Part shown: positions 1 through 7,680 of the stretch, one piece after another
Numbering within the stretch: position 1 is the first letter of the stretch
Layout of the letters: each line of letters opens with the position of its first letter
IMG/VR virus record: IMGVR_UViG_3300042502_001783
Coordinates: 1-24,434 of that record
Reading direction: 5' to 3' (one strand)
DNA: 24,434 bases
From: a virus
Program-made: the position numbers and the translations under genes
Notes under the pieces: generated by a model
Database searches by the model: none
What the model saw: only the letters and a program-made list of their open reading frames with translations
What the model was told of the DNA's origin: nothing

Positions 1-201
1 CATGCTGCGAATATCGCAGCCGATATTTGGTTGGAAAAGTCTTTCTCCACGATTCGTCATAACTATATTTCGAATTGATTCCTTTACTGAATCCTCGTCA
101 ATCTTTCTCGATATATCTGAGTTAACTGGATTTAGCAATAGAGTTTTGTGAAAATCAGTGTATGTTTCAGATTTTCTTCTGCTGAGAGGTGTAAGTGCCA
201 T
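1..201 (-). CDS. 25: Baseplate wedge protein gp25-like, N-terminal 67 residues (partial)
   Basis: The gene starts with ATG at 201 and runs out of the window at position 1, so only the first 67 residues are seen. They begin MALTPLSRRKSETYTDF and include SVKESIRNIVMTNRGERLFQP, then IGCDIRSM. The NIVMTNRGERLFQP stretch is the hallmark of the gp25/W-like baseplate wedge family, in which this segment sits near the middle of a protein of about 130 residues. gp25 forms part of the baseplate core bundle and helps start sheath assembly. Its ATG overlaps the stop of the upstream gene by one base (TAATG), so translation is probably coupled. It is the last gene of the baseplate operon visible here. The family call is firm; the C-terminal half cannot be checked. 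Confidence 0.88.
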   Translation of the reverse strand, partial: MALTPLSRRKSETYTDFHKTLLLNPVNSDISRKIDEDSVKESIRNIVMTNRGERLFQPNIGCDIRSM

Positions 202-1838
202 TATAGATTATCCCCTTCATATAGACCTTTTCTATATGATTGTTTCTTATGATTGCTCAATGCAAGACTATTATAATTACCCCAAATTGATATATGTCCC
301 CGAGTATCAACATGAATAAACTTTGAATATGTGCCAATACCATCAAACCCTTCTTCACTACATGCACGAATGAAATTGTTTCTAAATTCATCTGACTTTC
401 CGGCCATGTTAACATCTAACGCTTGTCCGAAATTATGTTGTGATCGTCCAGGTTTAGCAACGCTTTTCTGAGACGGGCCATTTTTTGCGATAGCAGCATT
501 ATACAATCTTTGTTGCTTAGCAGAACTTCTATATGCACTGTTAATACTCAAAATTGTATTAAGTTTTTTAGCAACTCTGAAGATCCGAACCCAAACACCA
601 ATTTCTACCTTTTGCCAGCTCAGAGGAGCTTCATCTTTATTTAGAGTAGAAAAAGATATCATATTTGAAGCCGCGAAGGAGTTACTGTTAATTTGTTCGA
701 TCGTTGCAGATATGATTTCATTTGCCATACTAATTTCTTCCGTGGTGAATTCTTTATTAATATGAGCGCCTACTCCTGCATTGTTTATTACTTGAGCCGC
801 GTTGTTTTTTTCTGCTATAATAACAAATGGATCTTTACGGAAGTGCCCAGCCTTTACGGCATCAGTTGTGGCTGTCACAGAAAAATTACTAAATAGGGCA
901 GATTGAATTACATACGCGTTAACAATACTCTTAAGCCCATCGACCGGAGATCTCATAAACGCACCTACAATTTCTGTTAACTTACAAAGACGAAAAAGAA
1001 TATACGCTATTACTTCCGGAGTAATTTTTTCATATCCTCCGGCCATTTGAGCAATGATACTTTCAATTTTCGTCTTTATGTTTTTTATATTAAGATCGCT
1101 AAAAAAGTTTTTGGCTCGAGCAAGTTTTTTCGATATAGCATTTGCTGTAGCGATCGCCATATTCTTGAATGATTCAATTTTCTTAACTATATTGTTTATT
1201 TGCTGTAAGAACCTGTCTTTTAACGAATCAACTAGCTTATTCAAAATGTCTTTAATCGAGTTTAATTTATCTATTACATCTTTTATTGAAAAGTTTTTCA
1301 ATTGATCAATTAGGCTTGCTCCAGCTGACACTAGACCAGCAACCTGTAATAGGTTGCCGTTAAATGCAGAACAAAATCCACCGCTCAAAGACGTTTCGAA
1401 ATTATTATTGTAGTATAAATCAAGTTGTGTATAATAACTGTTGATTTCTAATTGTGAATCATTTGTTACTTGTGAAGCGTTAGATTGACCGCCAACACTG
1501 GATATTGTCGAATTATAAGAAGACAATAATGAATTCAAAAATTCAAGATCATATTGAGAAAATTCTAAAAAGTCTGCGTACTCAGCAGATAATACAGGAC
1601 CTTGCTTAAATCTCTCCAATACAAGAGGATATGTTGTACCATTTGGGTCTACATTGATTAATGCTTCTTGTGTTAGCGCAATAGTCGAGTATATTACATC
1701 TTGATCATACTTTATTGCTGGATTCACTTGTAAATTATATAGTTCATCAAATGAATATAACTGAGAAGTTAAATCGCTTATTGTTAATGCTGATATAGAA
1801 TACTTTGATGTTTGATTGTTGAATGTATTACATGTCAT
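201..1838 (-). CDS. Baseplate protein with C-terminal M15-type peptidase domain
   Basis: 545 residues. The first ~400 are Ser/Asn-rich and helical, with amphipathic, possibly coiled stretches around residues 180-260, and match nothing I recognise. The C-terminal ~120 residues carry M15 (D-Ala-D-Ala/L,D carboxypeptidase) hallmarks: SAYRSSAKQQ, then SQHNFGQALDV (zinc ligands His and Asp in SxHxxGxAxD), then FIHVDTRG (third ligand in HxD). Such domains cut peptidoglycan cross-links or stem peptides in the periplasm. The gene lies between gp5 and gp25 and overlaps both (ATGA at 1835-1838, TAATG at 199-203), so the product is probably a virion baseplate or hub component that helps the tail cross the cell wall, not a free endolysin. 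No signal peptide is seen. The peptidase call is good; the structural role is inferred from position. Confidence 0.75.
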   Translation of the reverse strand: MTCNTFNNQTSKYSISALTISDLTSQLYSFDELYNLQVNPAIKYDQDVIYSTIALTQEALINVDPNGTTYPLVLERFKQGPVLSAEYADFLEFSQYDLEFLNSLLSSYNSTISSVGGQSNASQVTNDSQLEINSYYTQLDLYYNNNFETSLSGGFCSAFNGNLLQVAGLVSAGASLIDQLKNFSIKDVIDKLNSIKDILNKLVDSLKDRFLQQINNIVKKIESFKNMAIATANAISKKLARAKNFFSDLNIKNIKTKIESIIAQMAGGYEKITPEVIAYILFRLCKLTEIVGAFMRSPVDGLKSIVNAYVIQSALFSNFSVTATTDAVKAGHFRKDPFVIIAEKNNAAQVINNAGVGAHINKEFTTEEISMANEIISATIEQINSNSFAASNMISFSTLNKDEAPLSWQKVEIGVWVRIFRVAKKLNTILSINSAYRSSAKQQRLYNAAIAKNGPSQKSVAKPGRSQHNFGQALDVNMAGKSDEFRNNFIRACSEEGFDGIGTYSKFIHVDTRGHISIWGNYNSLALSNHKKQSYRKGLYEGDNL

Positions 1839-3541
1839 GTTAATTCGCCTGGTAAATCTGGTGTTATTGGATTTGCTTGACTTGTAGAAGATTCATAGTC
1901 GGTGTCAGATGATACTCCTCTTGCAATTGCTGCTGGAACGTTTGCAGCAATTGCAACTTCAGCAGAACCAGGCGCTTGTCCTGGACTATTTAAGTGAATT
2001 TCTGATCCTCCGATCTTTACAAATTCTCCTGTTTTCATATCAATGCCATCTGTTGATTCAACCGCAACCTTTTTACTAGCCTTTATCCCAATATTCCCGG
2101 CCTTTGCCTCTAAGCTAAGTTTACCGATCGATAAAAGATCAATGTTATCTACGCGCGCAGTTGCAGCGATTCTAGATCCAGCAATGTCAATTGAATCTCC
2201 AGCGTTAATCGTAACTCTTCCTCCAGAAGTGATGCTAAAATCTCCTCCAGATTGAAATTCCATATCACCTTCTGCTTGGATGACGCATTTTCCTCCTTGA
2301 ACAAGTATACCGTATCCAGTTCCATATACACTTAATTTAGATCCGGTAACAACTTCCTCCATGTTTCCTTCGCTTGAATTATGAGAACTACCAAACGATT
2401 TGATCGTCACATTTCCATGAGAATCGAGAGTAACGTGTGAACCGGATACGTGCGTGATGCTGATGAATTCGTTATCATCAGTTTTTCCTGCTAACTCGAT
2501 ATTTGATCCATATTGTCTTGCCTGCCACACAGATGTACGTACATTTGATGCGATAGGCCGCAATGGTTCTTCTATTGTGTGATCTCCAAACTGTGTAGTT
2601 TTTCTAAATGTTGCTTGAGTTACAATTGGCGATTTGTCGATTCCTTCGCCATGAAACTGGTAAGGCATGCTTACTGTTCCATAATTATCGTGCGCATCCT
2701 GTGAAGATGCTAAGTACGGATTAACGTTACCAATATCGTACGAGGTTTCATCTGGTTTTTGTAATGATTTGTTGAAGGTTGAAATAATAGCATTATGGTT
2801 ATTGGGATCTGCAAACGCTTCCCATGTAGGTGCAAGTGAAGTAAGCAATTCTGACGTTACACCATTTGTCTTTATGTAACTATTTAGGTCTCCTCCAGTA
2901 TATGCTTTATATCGTCTTTTCGCTAATTCCCATGCATAATAGTCCTGATTTACTGGAGTCATTGGAGCTCCTCCAGAAACATCTTTCCAGGTTCCATAGG
3001 TAAATTGGTATCGTCCGGCTGCGGTACTTGTACCGCCCGGTCCAACTATGTTAGGGTGGTTCCCTGACGTATCGAATGTACCTCCGCCATTTAACACATC
3101 GTATTTACCGGCACTTTCTTTCGATGCTATTGCATCAAGAAAGGCCCTTTGATGTGACTCAAGAGAAGTATTTACTGCTCGACCCGTATCAACCGGATAA
3201 TTTCCCGTAGTACCCATACTGTATGGCGGTAGCGATGCACCTCCAACCGCTGGAAGAGAAAACTTTGCTGTATTGATTACACCAAAAACAATCGGATGCT
3301 GAGCATCTCTACCATCCATGAAGCAACCTATTACTAGGTCGCCTTCATCCGGCATAGAGGTGAACTTAGAATTTCTTACGACATGCGCCCATGGAAGATC
3401 TTCTTTATATACTGCCCCAGACCCTACTGCTGGATGAAAGTTAAAACACCTTACACGAACACGACCAGACCGAGGATCTTCTATATCTTCAACCAAGCCC
3501 ATAAACCACACGAGGTTTTCGAATCCATTTTGACTTATCAT
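1835..3541 (-). CDS. 5: Baseplate hub/needle protein gp5-like with lambda-endolysin-like lysozyme domain
   Basis: 568 residues with a gp5/VgrG layout. Residues ~11-95 form the OB-fold (GLVEDIEDPRSGRVRVRCF, then PDEGDLVIGCFMDGRDAQHP). Residues ~130-265 are a lytic domain, with AFLDAIASKESAGKYDVLNGG, then STAAGRYQFTYGTWKD and MTPVNQDYYAWELAKRR. This pattern resembles lambda endolysin (GH104-type transglycosylase) rather than T4 lysozyme (GH24), and Glu142 is the likely catalytic acid. Residues ~335-525 are short beta repeats (GNVTIKS, GDFSITSGGRVTINAGDSIDIAG) of the triple-stranded needle. T4 gp5 has the same order and 575 residues. The protein punctures the outer membrane and locally digests peptidoglycan. 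The start overlaps the gp27 stop by four bases (ATGA), in keeping with the gp5-gp27 complex. Confidence 0.92.
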   Translation of the reverse strand: MISQNGFENLVWFMGLVEDIEDPRSGRVRVRCFNFHPAVGSGAVYKEDLPWAHVVRNSKFTSMPDEGDLVIGCFMDGRDAQHPIVFGVINTAKFSLPAVGGASLPPYSMGTTGNYPVDTGRAVNTSLESHQRAFLDAIASKESAGKYDVLNGGGTFDTSGNHPNIVGPGGTSTAAGRYQFTYGTWKDVSGGAPMTPVNQDYYAWELAKRRYKAYTGGDLNSYIKTNGVTSELLTSLAPTWEAFADPNNHNAIISTFNKSLQKPDETSYDIGNVNPYLASSQDAHDNYGTVSMPYQFHGEGIDKSPIVTQATFRKTTQFGDHTIEEPLRPIASNVRTSVWQARQYGSNIELAGKTDDNEFISITHVSGSHVTLDSHGNVTIKSFGSSHNSSEGNMEEVVTGSKLSVYGTGYGILVQGGKCVIQAEGDMEFQSGGDFSITSGGRVTINAGDSIDIAGSRIAATARVDNIDLLSIGKLSLEAKAGNIGIKASKKVAVESTDGIDMKTGEFVKIGGSEIHLNSPGQAPGSAEVAIAANVPAAIARGVSSDTDYESSTSQANPITPDLPGELT

Positions 3542-4893
3542 ATACCTATTCCACTTCTTGATAACACAAGCTTTTGTCTAAATGTGTTTTCGAAAAATAC
3601 ACTACTAATTGATTCTACTATATATCTTCCACTTTTTTCTTTATCTAAATCAACAGTATTTGTTTTGATCGCGTTTATTTCAAGATCAATCATGCTTCCA
3701 GCAAATATGTTGTTTCTCCCATTGATAGTAACCGCTATCTGATTTCTTCGATAATGATATAGATTTGCTCTCTTATAGTTGTACAGAGTCGGATAATATT
3801 GGTTATTGCGGATCGAACTCCCGGTAGGAGCTCCAGTTGAGTGATAATCTTTCACTACAAACGTTTCATCTTCTGCCGAAATATGTCGGTCGATAAACGC
3901 TTGAGTGTGTATTAGTTTTTGACCAGGATGTTTAAATTCTGTGATGTGATCATACTCGTATTGCACGACCGTGCCGTTCATTATGTCTATCTCAGTAGTC
4001 TTTTTCTTATAGGCGCCGACTGTTATATCTTCAACACTATTTACTCGATCACCATACTCAATATCAATAATTTCAGACATTGCCATTATTTGTTTATCCG
4101 CACCCACATCAGGCATATAGTTAAGTCTGAATATCGGAATAGTTCCCGTTTTTATCTTAGTATCTCTAGCTAGTCTAGGATCAATTAAACCATCACCAAC
4201 ACCCACAAAATTTTTGGATATCTTGTCCATATACTCATTAGTTGCAAAATAGTATTTTTCGCGGCTTTCAAAGAATCTGAAAAACTGTGTGGTTGAACTT
4301 GGACTTACCGCTCTTCGAGAAAAGAAGTGCATAGTTTGCTCGGGCGTATAATTCGGTATTACATATGATTGAACACCTTGTGTATCTTCTATGACCAATT
4401 CTTTCGTCTTAAGTTGCAATTCCTTCATTGGTGTTTTATAATATTCATCATATACTAGTTTAACGTAATCACTTATTTTTGACGAAATAGAATCTGGCTT
4501 ATATGCCTTCATTATGTTAAAGTTTTCGGAATAAAACTTTCCAGGTGATACGAAATTAATCTTGTATTTTTGTATCTTTCCTGTGCTTTCATCGTCGTTG
4601 CCAACATCTGTAATTGCATATAGGAAGTAAATTTCTTGGCGTTGATTGTTATAGAAATCCGTGTATGTAATTTCAAGAGTTTCTTCACCTATAAGAGGAA
4701 ACTCAGCAAGTATGTTTAGCGCGTCATAAACAATTGCAGATCCCCGAACAGATCCTGCCGACATAGATTCGTCTATGTTAAAGGCGTGAATGAGTCTATT
4801 AATGTCAATGGTCTTTGTTCTTTCAAAGTTTGTGACTTTGAAAGAAAGCAATTCGAAATGACCAGCTTGTTTAAGTTTAGCTGAGTTAATCAT
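3538..4893 (-). CDS. 27: Baseplate hub protein, gp27-like
   Basis: 451 residues (T4 gp27 has 391). It starts MINSAKLKQAGHFELLSFKVTN and has an N-terminal beta-domain (SAGSVRGSAIVYDALNIL, then EETLEITYTDF) typical of hub proteins of the gp27/gpD fold. A segment rich in F, Y and R around residues 180-230 follows (TPEQTMHFFSRRAVSPSSTTQFFRFFESREKYYFATNE), of the kind seen in T4-superfamily hub proteins. The C-terminal part has the strand-rich domain ending (INGRNNIFAGSMIDLEINAI, then SGRYIVESISSVF). The trimer caps the tube and carries gp5. The gene sits directly before gp5 with an ATGA overlap and overlaps gp53 upstream by eight bases. A perfect 12-bp inverted repeat lies near its 5' end. Family assignment rests on pattern and position; primary similarity to T4 gp27 is weak. 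Confidence 0.75.
   Translation of the reverse strand: MINSAKLKQAGHFELLSFKVTNFERTKTIDINRLIHAFNIDESMSAGSVRGSAIVYDALNILAEFPLIGEETLEITYTDFYNNQRQEIYFLYAITDVGNDDESTGKIQKYKINFVSPGKFYSENFNIMKAYKPDSISSKISDYVKLVYDEYYKTPMKELQLKTKELVIEDTQGVQSYVIPNYTPEQTMHFFSRRAVSPSSTTQFFRFFESREKYYFATNEYMDKISKNFVGVGDGLIDPRLARDTKIKTGTIPIFRLNYMPDVGADKQIMAMSEIIDIEYGDRVNSVEDITVGAYKKKTTEIDIMNGTVVQYEYDHITEFKHPGQKLIHTQAFIDRHISAEDETFVVKDYHSTGAPTGSSIRNNQYYPTLYNYKRANLYHYRRNQIAVTINGRNNIFAGSMIDLEINAIKTNTVDLDKEKSGRYIVESISSVFFENTFRQKLVLSRSGIGI
4818..4846. repeat. Perfect 12-bp inverted repeat inside the 5' end of the gp27-like gene
   Basis: TTCTTTCAAAGT at 4818-4829 is the exact reverse complement of ACTTTGAAAGAA at 4835-4846, with a 5-base loop. 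On the mRNA (minus strand) the hairpin lies 48-76 bases into the gp27-like coding sequence. It might slow ribosomes or act as an RNA-processing site; no function can be assigned from sequence alone. Confidence 0.6.
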
Positions 4894-5683
4894 TCATAAC
4901 CTTTTCTAAATCACTTTGTAATTGATCAGCATAATTCGAATTAACAAGCCATATAGTTCTTCTATCATCATTAAGCTGTATTTCATAATCATAATATTTA
5001 ACTTTAGTCCACTGAGATGTAACAATGGATTGATCAAGAAAATATGTATCTGGCGATATACTAATTGTCTTATCAATATGTGTAAAGTGTTTTATGTTTG
5101 AGCGAATAGCATCGTTTAATAACCAATTATTAGCGTTAAAGGTTAGTTTCTGGCTATTTCCTCCAACGCCTGTTAATGAAATTGCTACTCCTGATAAAGA
5201 ATTCGCGGCGTTTGATGCGAGTTTTATATTTGACTCGTCTACTCTTATTACATAGTAGTTTGTGTCAGTTACAAGACCGGTAATTGCAGATAACGCCGTG
5301 TAAATAACCGGATCACTTGTTAGTAATTTGTGATTTGGTAAAAAAATACTATTTGTAGAAGTGTTAACATTCGAACTAACAAAGTCTTGGGATCCTTTGT
5401 TATATTTTTTTAGCATTGACTTTTCAAAATTCTCGTTTGAAAGAGGCCATTGCGTATACGGATCGATAATTTGATTGGCTAAATATATTAACCACACTTT
5501 GTTTTGATCACCATAATAATAGTAAGCAATATCTTCTGGTCTATCATCTCCCTTTATAGTATAAGGTAAAAACGCATAGGGATCAGATTGCAAATCTTCT
5601 ATTATTTTAACTCTGGAAGTAATATCAGTTACTATACGATTTAGATAGTTTATTTTTGGAAAATGCGTAAAATACTTTGACAT
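4886..5683 (-). CDS. 53: Baseplate wedge protein gp53-like with inserted domain
   Basis: 265 residues (T4 gp53 has 196). The N-terminal half holds the family pattern: FLPYTIKGDDRPEDIAYYYY, then NKVWLIYLANQIIDPYTQWPLS, a LysM-like fold that clamps neighbouring baseplate wedges together. Residues ~103-183 look like an insertion: a beta-rich module (FLPNHKLLTSDPVIYTA, GLVTDTNYYVIRVDESNIKLA, GVAISLTG) of a type often seen in phage fibres and other virion proteins. Without it the length falls to ~185, close to T4 gp53. The C-terminus (WTKVKYYDYEIQLNDDRRTIWLV) returns to the gp53 pattern. The start overlaps the stop of the upstream gene by one base (TAATG), and the end overlaps gp27 by eight. Confidence 0.85.
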   Translation of the reverse strand: MSKYFTHFPKINYLNRIVTDITSRVKIIEDLQSDPYAFLPYTIKGDDRPEDIAYYYYGDQNKVWLIYLANQIIDPYTQWPLSNENFEKSMLKKYNKGSQDFVSSNVNTSTNSIFLPNHKLLTSDPVIYTALSAITGLVTDTNYYVIRVDESNIKLASNAANSLSGVAISLTGVGGNSQKLTFNANNWLLNDAIRSNIKHFTHIDKTISISPDTYFLDQSIVTSQWTKVKYYDYEIQLNDDRRTIWLVNSNYADQLQSDLEKVMND

Positions 5684-6570
5684 TATTCACCTTCAATATT
5701 ATCTGAATAATCTGAGGCAACATGAATCTGAGCTTCAGTAAATGCCATCTGCAGTGTTATAACACCTGGTCGACCTCCCTTTAACATGGTGGTGCCATTA
5801 CCTTGAGAGTACTGAGTGTTTAGCGAATTGATTAGTCCAGGTTTGAAAAAATAGAAATAATCTTGGTCTATTCCAAGAAGACTTATTTTTACTAGTTTTG
5901 GATATGTTAAAAGCGCGCGAGGAACGATTCCGTCTATGCCCTGATAATTTGGCAACATGTTTCTTTTGATTGTTCTTATGATAGAATTGAGGGACGAAGA
6001 TTCTCTTTCATTACGGGGTGCTAATGTCCAGTTAAATGTATGTGATTTAAGAGCAACGCCGTCAAAATCAAGTGTTGTGTGAGGGTTTACCGCAGTACCA
6101 GTTGTTAGATCGGCCGCAAGACCAGCACCAGGGGAAATATTATCTAGGCCCGCTCTTCCTACGAATGACCCAAATACTCGTGCTGTACTTAAGTACGAAT
6201 CTATATCAGTTAAACTTGAAGTATCATTCATTACTTCTTTTAAAGCATTGTATGTAGCAGATCCGCTCCTTTTCATTGATTCATTACTCATGTTCATAAG
6301 TGCGTACGCTGCTGTACCCGTTAATCCTAACTGAGCCCTATTTGAGTTAACGTTAACGCTATCTTCCAAATTCATCGGCAGGGGTAATACAATTGTTGCT
6401 CCAACACTAATAGCGTTAGACCCAGAAGATACAAATCCAGCAGTTGGGTCATACTTGTAGTCAATGAAATTCATCACCATGGCATACGCACCAATATCCG
6501 ATGGGAATTGGAGGTTGCTATGCTTAAATTCATTTTTTCTAGTTTCAATGACTTGATCAGGATTCGCCAT
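5683..6570 (-). CDS. Baseplate tail-tube cap/initiator, gp48/gp54-like
   Basis: 295 residues. The N-terminus contains FPSDIGAYAMVMNFIDYKY, followed by ISVGATIVLPLPMNLEDSVNV, a conserved opening of the gp48/gp54 family that forms the platform on which the tail tube polymerises. The C-terminal half has HTFNWTLAPRNERESSSLNS and YFYFFKPGLINSLNTQYSQG, then GRPGVITLQMAFTEAQIH, the tube-like fold shared by gp19, gp48 and gp54. I cannot tell gp48 from gp54, so no symbol is given; no second copy is visible in this operon. It is the first gene of the minus-strand baseplate operon. ATG at 6570 is preceded by AGGGAA (mRNA sense), about 30 bases below the late start site predicted from the box at 6605-6612. 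Confidence 0.8.
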   Translation of the reverse strand: MANPDQVIETRKNEFKHSNLQFPSDIGAYAMVMNFIDYKYDPTAGFVSSGSNAISVGATIVLPLPMNLEDSVNVNSNRAQLGLTGTAAYALMNMSNESMKRSGSATYNALKEVMNDTSSLTDIDSYLSTARVFGSFVGRAGLDNISPGAGLAADLTTGTAVNPHTTLDFDGVALKSHTFNWTLAPRNERESSSLNSIIRTIKRNMLPNYQGIDGIVPRALLTYPKLVKISLLGIDQDYFYFFKPGLINSLNTQYSQGNGTTMLKGGRPGVITLQMAFTEAQIHVASDYSDNIEGE

Positions 6571-6579
6571 GATATTCCC

Positions 6580-6587
6580 TATAAATA
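6580..6587 (+). promoter_or_regulatory. T4-type late promoter for the plus-strand operon
   Basis: An exact TATAAATA box, the late promoter consensus recognised by T4 gp55 with gp33 and the sliding clamp. The predicted start is about 6593, giving a ~29-base leader before gp4 at 6622. No TTGACA lies upstream, so this reads as a pure late promoter. It lies within the leader of the opposite-strand gp48/54-like gene. Confidence 0.8.
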
Positions 6588-6604
6588 TCTCTGTATGTTA
6601 GAAG

Positions 6605-6612
6605 TATTTATA
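6605..6612 (-). promoter_or_regulatory. T4-type late promoter for the minus-strand baseplate operon
   Basis: TATTTATA on the plus strand is an exact TATAAATA on the minus strand. The predicted start is about 6599, so the 5' ends of this transcript and of the plus-strand one overlap by several bases. No sigma70 -35 box is seen at the right distance. Confidence 0.8.
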
Positions 6613-6621
6613 CGGATATCC

Positions 6622-7080
6622 ATGGCTTATTATCAGGGCTTCTTTAAGCCAAAAAATCCTCAGAAGTACGCAGGAGATCCAACAAATATCGTCTATCGAT
6701 CGAGTTGGGAACTTAAGCTATATTCATATCTTGATTCACATCCAAGTGTAACGAAATGGCAAAGTGAAGAATTCTGTATACCGTATAGATCTCCTATTGA
6801 TGGAAGAGTGCATAGATATTTTCCAGATGTTTATGTGGAACAAATAAATAGCAATGGGATTAAACAGAAAATCTTAATCGAAATAAAGCCCGAATCACAA
6901 ACAAAGCCACCGAGCATGACAAATAAAATGACGCCAACCGGAAAGATTAGTAAAAGATTCTTAAACGAAGTTAAAACTTGGGGTGTTAACGAAGCAAAAT
7001 GGAAAGCAGCAGAAGAGTATTGTGCTGACCGCGGTTGGCAATTCACCATTATGACAGAAAAACAACTATTTGGAAAATAA
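6622..7080 (+). CDS. 4: Head completion protein gp4-like (putative nuclease fold)
   Basis: 152 residues from ATG 6622 (T4 gp4 has 150). The frame is open further upstream, but that start would lie inside the opposite gene and before the late promoter. The gp4 family pattern is clear: MAYYQGFFKPKNPQKYAGD, then NIVYRSSWELKLYSYLD, IPYRSPIDGRVHRYFPDVYV and KILIEIKPESQTKPP. Glu30, Asp69 and Glu87-x-Lys89 fit a PD-(D/E)xK-like nuclease core, as noted for this family. gp4 completes DNA-filled heads before tail joining. It is the first gene of the plus-strand operon, and the next ATG follows its stop with no gap. Confidence 0.9.
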   Translation: MAYYQGFFKPKNPQKYAGDPTNIVYRSSWELKLYSYLDSHPSVTKWQSEEFCIPYRSPIDGRVHRYFPDVYVEQINSNGIKQKILIEIKPESQTKPPSMTNKMTPTGKISKRFLNEVKTWGVNEAKWKAAEEYCADRGWQFTIMTEKQLFGK

Positions 7081-7671
7081 ATGACCGCAGTATTTGACAC
7101 AATTTTAACACAAGGGATCCGTGCCGGGAAGGTGCCAGCTCGTACTGAAACATCACGTGAATGGTACAGGAAAACAGCTGAATCTTATAAGAAGATAGAT
7201 GAAACGGCCCTGATGAAAGGCGGAAACGAAAGGCTGACTAGCCAGCCTCGTTTTGGCAGCTGTTACATGTATTATTACGACCCAAAGCATAAATTAACGC
7301 TGCCATATTATGACATGTTTCCTCTCGTATTTCCATTCAAAAAAATGAAAAAAGGATTCCTGGGTATTAATATGCACTATTTGCCCCTTCCTCTTCGTGC
7401 TAAATTAATGGACGCGTTATATGATATTACAAACAACGATAGGTATGATGAAACTACTAAACTTAAGCTAAATTATAATGTTTTGAATTCTGCGTCTCAA
7501 TTCAAATACTTCAAGCCGTGCATAAAGCATTACCTAAACGATCATTTAAGAAGCAGATTTCTTTATGTATATCCTTCCGAATGGGACATTGCTTTATTTT
7601 TACCAACACAAAGATTTGTTGGTGCAACGAAGCAACAGGTTTGGGCTGAATCTAAAAAGCTCATCAAATAA
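7081..7671 (+). CDS. Conserved T4-superfamily virion-cluster protein, function unknown
   Basis: 196 residues. Distinctive stretches are SCYMYYYDPKHKLTLPYYDM, FPLVFPFKKMKKGFLGINMH, LPLRAKLMDALYDI, KPCIKHYLNDHLRSRFLYV and YPSEWDIALFLPTQRFVGAT. I recognise the YDPKxxxTLPYYDxFPLVFP...GxNxHYL pattern as one kept beside gp4 in marine T4-like phages, but I cannot tie it with confidence to a T4 gene; a head/DNA-end or neck role is possible from its place next to gp4. It starts immediately after the gp4 stop (TAAATG), with GGAAAA as a weak ribosome site. Confidence 0.7.
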   Translation: MTAVFDTILTQGIRAGKVPARTETSREWYRKTAESYKKIDETALMKGGNERLTSQPRFGSCYMYYYDPKHKLTLPYYDMFPLVFPFKKMKKGFLGINMHYLPLPLRAKLMDALYDITNNDRYDETTKLKLNYNVLNSASQFKYFKPCIKHYLNDHLRSRFLYVYPSEWDIALFLPTQRFVGATKQQVWAESKKLIK

Positions 7672-7680
7672 GGTTTTCAA

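Noticed and set aside
3383-3742. Plus-strand frame of 119 codons across the gp5/gp27 junction
   Set aside because: It is a shadow of two well-recognised minus-strand genes and has no promoter or ribosome site.
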